From Bacteroidia bacterium (GTDB lineage: Bacteria; Bacteroidota; Bacteroidia; Cytophagales; Cyclobacteriaceae), in contig JAUIAO010000001.1 in assembly GCA_030425425.1 (NCBI GenBank), positions 1 to 64,000 of the forward strand: a DNA stretch of 64,000 nucleotides. Direction: 5' to 3'. Below are positions 63,173-64,000 of the stretch, piece by piece (positions within the stretch are counted from its first letter, which is position 1; every line of letters starts with the position of its first letter). The position numbers and the translations under genes are program-made. The notes under the pieces are model-generated. The model saw only the letters and a list, made by a program, of their open reading frames with translations, was not told the DNA's origin and did not search any database.

Positions 63173-64000
63173 GTGAAAAAAGGAGCGGGATTATTGGTTT
63201 TGATTTTTATGAGTTGGACATCCATGTCTCAAATTGTGGATGACTCTACCAAGCAAGTTTATAGTACCAAAACCACCAAAATTGTATTAGAATCTTTCCT
63301 GAAGGATAATAAGAAGATTGAAATTCATCCGGATTCTACTCTTTATAATCTGGAAAAATTTACTGCTTTAGAAATAGCGGGAGATAAATATCAGAACCTT
63401 GGTAATAATGGAACAGCCATGTTTCCAATGTTCTATACCGTACCAAATGAAATTGGGCGTACAAGCGGGTTTAATGCATACAATTTTTACGCTAAATCCT
63501 CAGATGATTTTCAATATTACGACACCAAATCTCCTTTTATCAATTTAATGGTTGTTTTTGGGGGTGAGGGTAGAAGTGTTGTGGATATGGCATTCAGTCG
63601 GAACGTGACAGAAAACTGGAATTTTGGATTTGATATTTATCGAATCACATCAGACAAACAGATCGGTACTAGTGGTCAGCAGGATCGAAATGTGATCGGG
63701 ACAAACTTCGATGTTTATACCTATTTCCAGCACCCCGAAAAACCCTATTCCTTGATGGCGCATGTAATGAACATGCAATTTGATATAGAGGAAACAGGGG
63801 GGATTCAGGTAGATAACCTGGAGCTAGCTACAAACGCTGATTTATTTCAATATCAGGATTCTGATATTCGATTGGCCGATGCCCAAGCCAATGAAAACCG
63901 GAGGACTTTACATCTGTTTCATGAATACAACTGGACCAAACCCCTTCAGTTTTATCATGAATTTGATGTGATAAGAAAAAAAACCGGTTATCAAGACCTG
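63173..64000 (+). CDS. putative porin (Porin_10-like), N-terminal part
   Basis: An outer membrane protein cut by the right window edge after 276 codons. The start is GTG at 63173, giving a signal peptide MKKGAGLLVLIFMSWTSMSQ. The mature region shows IEIHPDSTLYNLEKF, then a run of strands of barrel type such as FQYYDTKSPFINLMVVFGGE and MAFSRNVTENWNFGFDIYRI, which together resemble the putative porin family (Porin_10) of Bacteroidota, often found after lpxK or near nucleoside genes. The next in-frame ATG (63209) would destroy the signal peptide. Family assignment is by recall of its typical N-terminus, not by search. Confidence 0.72.
   Translation, partial: MKKGAGLLVLIFMSWTSMSQIVDDSTKQVYSTKTTKIVLESFLKDNKKIEIHPDSTLYNLEKFTALEIAGDKYQNLGNNGTAMFPMFYTVPNEIGRTSGFNAYNFYAKSSDDFQYYDTKSPFINLMVVFGGEGRSVVDMAFSRNVTENWNFGFDIYRITSDKQIGTSGQQDRNVIGTNFDVYTYFQHPEKPYSLMAHVMNMQFDIEETGGIQVDNLELATNADLFQYQDSDIRLADAQANENRRTLHLFHEYNWTKPLQFYHEFDVIRKKTGYQDL

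Noticed and set aside
1-64000. CRISPR arrays, insertion sequences, prophage or integrated elements
   Set aside because: No regularly spaced repeats, transposase, integrase or phage motifs were seen, and gene content is housekeeping in character throughout.

Overview
The window looks like an ordinary chromosomal stretch of a low-GC, aerobic member of the Bacteroidota, most likely of the order Cytophagales. The grounds are an Alternative Complex III plus caa3-type oxidase locus in the gene order typical of that group, a Porin_10-like outer membrane protein, a SerB-SerA fusion, a large NtrY-like kinase, and promoters of the Bacteroidota type (TTG, about 17 bases, TAnnTTTG). I see no tRNA, rRNA, CRISPR array, insertion sequence or prophage.

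Layout. 1-8.3 kb is mostly on the minus strand: the start of pyrG, a four-gene ECF sigma / anti-sigma / LTxxQ / outer-membrane operon, a lone plus-strand marR, a tandem UspA protein, and a serine-biosynthesis block (serC-like, a thiol-less YtxJ-like protein, and a 630-residue SerB-SerA fusion). Between serC and ytxJ lies a plus-strand sequence that folds into a rod with a symmetric central bubble, about 184 nt long. I interpret it as a 6S RNA gene. 8.3-14.9 kb is a plus-strand run: serine hydrolase, sodium symporter, GNAT, M20 amidohydrolase and two different PLP racemases. After two perfect DnaA boxes, 15.1-31.2 kb is a respiratory super-locus: ActA-F, cytochrome oxidase subunits II and I, heme A and heme O synthases, two subunit III proteins, subunit IV, a degenerate SCO protein, and a DUF420 protein carrying an EF-hand loop.

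31.3-38.3 kb holds a giant NtrY-like kinase whose 3' end overlaps the start of a giant outer-membrane protein gene. 38.4-44.6 kb has an esterase, a type I pullulanase, a CPA1 antiporter and typA. 44.9-48.9 kb has a hydrolase followed by a tightly coupled trio (DUF4956 membrane protein, HlyD-like adaptor, TolC-like protein), which is the best candidate here for an undescribed envelope system. 49-54.9 kb has ppiB-like and cvfB-like genes, a 1112-residue kinase with two solute-binding domains, its NarL-type regulator and a pseudo-receiver. 55-64 kb has an alpha-amylase, a carbonic anhydrase, two glycosyltransferases, a zinc-ribbon coiled-coil protein, a Nif3-like protein, lpxK (whose promoter appears to lie inside the divergent nif3-like gene), and the start of a porin.

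How the genes fit together: quinol electrons pass through ActA-F to the caa3-type oxidase, whose hemes are made by CtaB and the COX15-type synthase. SerC and the SerB-SerA fusion together supply all three steps of serine synthesis. Pullulanase and amylase suggest growth on alpha-glucans. All names come from reading motifs by eye; no database search was run.
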